This document shows, piece after piece, positions 6,595 through 9,880 of a stretch of DNA of 9,880 nucleotides. The notes under the pieces were generated by a model. That model did no database searches. It was given only the letters and a program-made list of their open reading frames with translations, and was not told the origin of the DNA. A program made the translations under genes and the position numbers. Each line of letters opens with the position of its first letter. Position 1 is the first letter of the stretch. The DNA is taken from assembly GCA_022791355.1 (NCBI GenBank), contig JAAVYX010000097.1, positions 1-9,880 of the forward strand. Reading direction: 5' to 3'. Source of the stretch: Clostridiales bacterium. Lineage in GTDB: Bacteria; Bacillota; Clostridia; Oscillospirales; Acutalibacteraceae.

Positions 6595-6777
6595 GGCGCT
6601 ACGCGCCACACCGGGGAACCCCCGGCGAGGGTTCCCCGGACCGAAACCTTCCCCCGGAAGGTTTCGGTCTCCCCTCCTGCGCCTTACGTTTCCAAAGCGT
6701 TTCGCGTCCTGCGGGACGCGACGGGGGGCTTTGCCCCTCGACCCCACCGCCTTTAAAAAGGCGGGCGAAAATTTTTT
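6595..6777. repeat. Array of six consecutive perfect hairpins, structured intergenic repeat
   Basis: Six inverted repeats stand almost end to end: GGCGC/GCGCC (6595-6607), CCGGGGAACCC/GGGTTCCCCGG (6611-6639), ACCGAAACCTTCC/GGAAGGTTTCGGT (6640-6668), TCGCGTCC/GGACGCGA with a TGCG loop (6702-6721), GGGGC/GCCCC (6725-6737) and CCGCCTTT/AAAGGCGG (6747-6764). An AAAATTTTTT run follows (6768-6777). All stems are perfect. Plus-strand open frames cross the block (from 6428 and 6432), but they follow the repeat structure and run on antisense to the next gene, so I do not call them genes. From memory, similar GC-rich multi-hairpin blocks recur between genes in Oscillospiraceae-like genomes; copy number cannot be seen here. 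It may be a repeat element or a structured RNA. Confidence 0.65.
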
Positions 6778-6807
6778 ATATTCTGTTTTACGACAAAGCG
6801 ACAGCAC

Positions 6808-6853
6808 AAAGCACCAGCGGCCGGTCTCAAAAGACCGGCCGCTGGTGCTTTTC
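6808..6853. terminator. 20-bp perfect terminator hairpin of the EF-G-like gene
   Basis: AAAGCACCAGCGGCCGGTCT (6808-6827) pairs perfectly with AGACCGGCCGCTGGTGCTTT (6832-6851) around CAAA. It begins 2 nt from the stop codon (TAA at 6854-6856) of the leftward EF-G-like gene. On the plus strand it ends in GCTTTTCTTATT. On the minus strand the tail is GCTTTGTGC. It is therefore a bidirectional barrier that ends the EF-G-like transcript and blocks rightward transcription from the RHH side. Confidence 0.85.
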
Positions 6854-8908
6854 TTATTCTGTTTGGCCCGCCGCGGCTACGACCTTTTGGGACACCATGG
6901 GCGGGGCTTCCTCGTACCGTTCAAAGGTTAGGGTAAAGGAGGCGCGGCCCTGGGTGATGGAGCGCATGGCGGTGGAGAAATCGCTCATTTCGGCCATGGG
7001 CACCTCGGCCTGGATTTCCTGCATCCGGTCCTCGGCCGGGTTCATGCCCAGCACCCGGCCCCGGCGTTTATTGATATCGCCGATAACGTCGCCCATATTA
7101 TCGTCGGGAATGAGGACTTTTAAGGCGCCGATGGGCTCCAGCAGGACGGGAGAAGCGTCGGGTATGCCGGCCTTGTAGGCGAGGGAGGCGGCCGTTTTAA
7201 AGGACATTTCGGAGGAATCCACCGGGTGGTAGGAGCCGTCCACTAAAGTGGCCTTGAGCCCTACCATGGGATAGCCGGCCAGCACGCCTTTCTGCACGCT
7301 CTCCCGCAGGCCCTTTTCCACGGCCGGGAAGAAGTTTTTGGGCACCGCGCCGCCAAAGACCTTTTCCTCAAAGACCAGCTCGTCGCCCTCGCAGGGCTCG
7401 AACTCAATCCACACGTCGCCGAACTGGCCATGGCCGCCCGACTGCTTTTTATGCCGCCCCTGTACCTTTACCTTTTTACGGATGGTCTCCCTATAGGCCA
7501 CCTTGGGCGTTTGAAGGTTTACGGCTACGCCGAATTTGTTTTTCAGCTTGGAGACGGCCACGTCCAGATGCTGCTCGCCCAGACCCGAAAGGATTTGCTC
7601 GTGGGTTTCGTGGTTGGCCTCAAATTTTAAGGTGGGGTCCTCCTCCATTAGGCGGAAGAAGCCGGCGGCCATCTTTTCGTCGTCGGCCTTGTTGCTGGGC
7701 CGCACGGCCATGGAGAGGCAGGGGGATGGGAAGGCGGGGGGGGCCAGCTTATAGACCGCGCCGGGGGCGCAGATGGTGTCCCCTGTGAGCAGGTCGCCCA
7801 CCTTGGCCACCGCGCCGACGTCGCCCGCGCCGATATAATCCGCGTCCTCCTGCTTGCCGCCGCAGACCCACATGACCTTGCCGATGCGCAGCTCCCCGCC
7901 GGTGCGGGCGTTGACCGCCTTGACGTCTCCCTTTAACTTGCCCGAGGCCACCTTAAAGTAGGACAGCTTGCCCACAAAGGGGTCGGCGATGGTCTTGAAA
8001 ACCAGGGCGGCCAGGGGACCGTCGATATCGCAGGGCAGCTCGGCCGGCTCTCCGTCCTTTTCGCACAGGGCGGGACGCGCGTCGGCCGCGGGGGCGATCT
8101 TGGCCAGGATATCCAGCATCAGGCCCACAGCCGCGCCGGTTTGGTTTACGCCGGCGAATACGGGACAGATATCCCCCGCCGCCATGCCCTCGGCCAGGCC
8201 GGTCAGGATTTCCTCCTCGGTGAAGCTTTCGCCTTCAAAGTATTTTTCCATTAGGGCCTCGTCGGCCGCCGCAACGGCTTCCAGCATGACCGACCGCAGG
8301 TTTTCCACGTTTTCGTCGGCCGGGACCGGCACCTCCTTGCCCTTTAAACCGTCGTATGTATAGGCCTTATTGGCCACCAGGTCCACATAACAGGCAACCT
8401 GCTCCCCCTCCATAGAAGGGACCACTACCGGGCAGGCTGCCGCGCCGTACTTGCCGGTGATACTGGAGAGCACCTTGCGAAAGTTGGCGTGGGAGGAATC
8501 CAGCTTGCCCACGAAAAAGGCGCAGCCCTTGCCCAGCTTTTTGGCCTCGGCGTAGCCCAATTCGGCGCCCACCGTAACCCCCGATTTACCCGACAGGACG
8601 ATCAGGGCCGAATCGGCGGCGGCCAGCGCCTCGCGCACGCCCCCGGCAAAATCGAAAAGGCCGGGCGCGTCGATCAGGTTCAGCTTGTAATCCTTATATG
8701 GCAGGGGGGTGATGGCGGCGGAAATGGAAGCGCCCCGCTTTTTCTCCTCCGGGTCAAAGTCGGTGACACAGCCGCCCTCGGCCGTCTTGCCCACCCGGTC
8801 GAGAACCCCGGCCGCGGCCAGAAGCGCGTCGGTCAGGGTGGTTTTGCCCGAACCGCCATGGCCCAACAGGGCAATATTTTTTGTGTGGGAAGCAGAAACC
8901 TGTTTCAA
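6854..8908 (-). CDS. EF-G-like translational GTPase (EF-G2 type) with altered G motifs
   Basis: 684 residues from TTG 8908. This start has AAAGGG 9 nt upstream and gives MKQVSASHTKNIALLGHGGS, the usual start for this family; the frame extends 25 codons further, but without homology. Order: G1 GHGGSGKT (16-23), switch I RGASIS (58-63), G3 DAPGLFDF (80-87), G4 GKLD (134-137), then the beta-barrel, domain III (FEANHETHEQILSGLGEQHL), domain IV (QGRHKKQSGGHGQFGDVW) and domain V (PIGALKVLIPDDNMGDVIGD). Domain layout and length match EF-G. The divergent G motifs place it with the EF-G-like paralogues called EF-G2, not the essential fusA copy, which normally sits with rpsL/rpsG. Role: probably ribosome-associated, exact job unknown. 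It is monocistronic, read from the promoter at 9058-9086 and ended by the 20-bp hairpin. Confidence 0.9.
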   Translation of the reverse strand: MKQVSASHTKNIALLGHGGSGKTTLTDALLAAAGVLDRVGKTAEGGCVTDFDPEEKKRGASISAAITPLPYKDYKLNLIDAPGLFDFAGGVREALAAADSALIVLSGKSGVTVGAELGYAEAKKLGKGCAFFVGKLDSSHANFRKVLSSITGKYGAAACPVVVPSMEGEQVACYVDLVANKAYTYDGLKGKEVPVPADENVENLRSVMLEAVAAADEALMEKYFEGESFTEEEILTGLAEGMAAGDICPVFAGVNQTGAAVGLMLDILAKIAPAADARPALCEKDGEPAELPCDIDGPLAALVFKTIADPFVGKLSYFKVASGKLKGDVKAVNARTGGELRIGKVMWVCGGKQEDADYIGAGDVGAVAKVGDLLTGDTICAPGAVYKLAPPAFPSPCLSMAVRPSNKADDEKMAAGFFRLMEEDPTLKFEANHETHEQILSGLGEQHLDVAVSKLKNKFGVAVNLQTPKVAYRETIRKKVKVQGRHKKQSGGHGQFGDVWIEFEPCEGDELVFEEKVFGGAVPKNFFPAVEKGLRESVQKGVLAGYPMVGLKATLVDGSYHPVDSSEMSFKTAASLAYKAGIPDASPVLLEPIGALKVLIPDDNMGDVIGDINKRRGRVLGMNPAEDRMQEIQAEVPMAEMSDFSTAMRSITQGRASFTLTFERYEEAPPMVSQKVVAAAGQTE

Positions 8909-9057
8909 TGTGATACACCCTTTCTTTTCTTTGCTCGCGAATTTGATGCCAAAGCTTTTGCATCGGTCTGCCGTGATACACAAAGCTGTTGCTAAAGTTC
9001 GTAAATATTATACAAAACCAAATAAAAATGCATCAGATTTTCCGCGTTATTGTAGGT

Positions 9058-9086
9058 ATTGTAGCATACATTGTTGTGAAATTCAA
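9058..9086 (-). promoter_or_regulatory. Promoter of the EF-G-like gene (extended -10)
   Basis: On the minus strand, TTGAAT (9081-9086) is followed after exactly 17 nt by TACAAT (9058-9063), preceded by TGC, an extended -10. Transcription would start near 9051, giving a leader of about 140 nt before the TTG start at 8908. A second minus-strand TATAAT at 9007-9012 lacks a good -35. Confidence 0.65.
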
Positions 9087-9215
9087 TCGATATTTTCGTA
9101 TATATACAGATAAAAATTATGCAGAATCCACCCGGCGTGTTTTTCAGAGGAATACAGCTGAAAAGAAGCGGCAGGTTCGGGCGGGCACGGCGGCGCCTTC
9201 GGGTTCAAAAAAATC

Positions 9216-9245
9216 TTGACAAGCGGGGGCCTGCGGCCCTATTAT
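9216..9245 (+). promoter_or_regulatory. Sigma-A promoter of gdhA with a palindromic spacer
   Basis: Consensus TTGACA (9216-9221), an 18-nt spacer and TATTAT (9240-9245). The spacer is GC-rich and contains the inverted repeat GGGCC-TGC-GGCCC (9227-9239), ending exactly at the -10 box. It could be an operator or a structural feature. Transcription would start near 9252. Confidence 0.8.
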
Positions 9246-9251
9246 TTTAGT

Positions 9252-9409
9252 GGTGAAAAGCGGGGAAACGCACCTTTCAATAAAAGCGCTTTTTAATTAT
9301 GTGTAAGCGGGGGCGGCGCATACAGTTCGCCCGGCGTCCCGGTCGCCCGTAAGCTTCTCTTCAGCCGGCGGGCCTTGGATTTGATTTTTTTATAAAGGAG
9401 TCTTGTATA
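9252..9409 (+). promoter_or_regulatory. Long gdhA leader (about 155 nt)
   Basis: This is the untranslated stretch from the predicted start to the gdhA ATG. It contains a 12-bp palindrome, AAAAGCGCTTTT (9282-9293). A GC-rich part follows that can form a short stem, GCCCG (9345-9349) with CGGGC (9369-9373). A T7 run (9385-9391) comes next, and then AAAGGAG. No known riboswitch class is recognisable to me. An attenuator-like role is possible but the stem is weak. Confidence 0.35.
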
Positions 9410-9880
9410 ATGAGTTTCAAGAACGCGTACCTGCAACAGGTCTATGACAAGGTCTGCGCCCGCAATGCGGGCGAGCCCGAATTCCAGCAGGCGGTCCGGG
9501 AGGTTCTGGAGTCCCTGGAGCTGGTGGTGGAGAAGAATCCCGCCATCGTCGACACCGGCGTGATCGACCGGATCGTCGAGCCTGAGCGTATGATTCAGTT
9601 CCGGGTTTCCTGGGTGGACGACGCGGGTAAGGTGCAGGTCAACCGGGGCTTCCGCTGTCAGTTTAACTCGGCCATCGGCCCCTACAAGGGCGGCCTGCGG
9701 CTGCATCCCTCGGTGACCGCTTCGGTCATCAAGTTCTTGGGCTTCGAGCAGATTTTCAAGAATAGCCTGACCGGCCTGCCCATCGGCGGCGGCAAGGGCG
9801 GCTCCGATTTTGACCCCAAGGGCAAGTCCGACGGGGAGATCATGCGGTTCTGCCAGAGCTTCATGACCGAGCTTTCCAAG
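9410..9880 (+). CDS. gdhA: Glutamate dehydrogenase, 3'-truncated by window edge
   Basis: Catalyses reversible reductive amination of 2-oxoglutarate with ammonium to glutamate in the cytoplasm, linking nitrogen and carbon metabolism. The first 157 codons are present, of about 445-450 in the hexameric family, and the frame stays open to the last base. ATG 9410 has AAAGGAG 9 nt upstream. Family signatures are RNAGEPEFQQAVREVLESLE, RIVEPERMIQFRV, VNRGFRCQFNSAIGPYKGGLR (substrate-binding Lys93), FLGFEQIFKNSLTGLPIGGG and GKGGSDFDPKGKSD (catalytic-region Lys129). The sequence matches the small hexameric type. NADP specificity is usual for this group, but the coenzyme-binding domain is outside the window. 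The preceding near-consensus promoter suggests strong expression. Confidence 0.97.
   Translation, partial: MSFKNAYLQQVYDKVCARNAGEPEFQQAVREVLESLELVVEKNPAIVDTGVIDRIVEPERMIQFRVSWVDDAGKVQVNRGFRCQFNSAIGPYKGGLRLHPSVTASVIKFLGFEQIFKNSLTGLPIGGGKGGSDFDPKGKSDGEIMRFCQSFMTELSK

Noticed and set aside
6595..6777. Could the hairpin array be a CRISPR array?
   Set aside because: The stems differ in sequence and length, with no constant repeat and no regular spacers, and there are no cas genes.
6428..7178. Two long plus-strand open frames after the RHH gene (from 6428 and 6432), the second overlapping its stop as ATGA
   Set aside because: Both run through the hairpin array and on into the antisense of the EF-G-like gene. 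Their residues simply follow the repeat structure. No ribosome binding site or recognisable domain supports them, although a very short coupled peptide cannot be excluded.
8989..9219. Plus-strand 76-codon frame with a hydrophobic first half in the EF-G-like/gdhA gap
   Set aside because: It overlaps the minus-strand promoter and ends inside the gdhA -35 box. It lacks a Shine-Dalgarno sequence at either possible start and shows no family resemblance.

Overview
The window looks like the chromosome of a GC-rich gut-type member of the Clostridia (Oscillospirales-like is my best guess). Three things suggest this: the lepA and hemW pair that is usual in Firmicutes, strong AAAGGAG/GGAGG ribosome binding sites, and lipoproteins with Ala/Ser/Pro-rich linkers. 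A multi-hairpin intergenic block of a kind I associate with these genomes also fits. The taxonomic call is inference; no rRNA gene is present.

Layout. Positions 2-1573 (+) hold most of lepA (elongation factor 4), entering from the left edge. A bidirectional terminator follows. On the minus strand, about 1676-3983, there are two paralogous lipoprotein genes, each built as lipobox, low-complexity linker and two Ig-like domains. The upstream copy is intact. The downstream copy is broken: it has an in-frame TAG, no terminal stop, and a probable one-base slip in an A7 tract at its best start site. hemW (+, 4096-5268) follows, so the usual lepA-hemW pair has been split by an opposite-strand lipoprotein operon. 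A third, unrelated lipoprotein gene lies at 5383-5886 (-).

Positions 5970-6851 form a small accessory-looking patch bracketed by two strong inverted repeats that share an 11-nt core. It contains a probable 3' remnant of a minus-strand gene (6056-6223), an AT-richer ribbon-helix-helix regulator gene (6247-6435, +) with two 19-bp operator-like repeats in front of it, a terminator, and an array of six consecutive short hairpins (6595-6764).

The right side carries a translation-factor-like GTPase of the EF-G2 type (6854-8908, -) with non-canonical G3 and G4 motifs. A divergent promoter region follows, and then the start of gdhA, a hexameric glutamate dehydrogenase (9410 to the right edge, +). 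gdhA has a near-consensus sigma-A promoter whose spacer is a GC palindrome, and a leader of about 155 nt.

Functional reading: the lepA, hemW, EF-G-like and gdhA genes are chromosomal housekeeping or housekeeping-like genes. The lipoproteins and the RHH/hairpin patch are the accessory content. I see no evidence for a complete new defence, CRISPR or mobile system. The items most worth a second look are the RHH locus with its paired operators, the hairpin array, the decayed lipoprotein paralogue and the altered G motifs of the EF-G-like protein.
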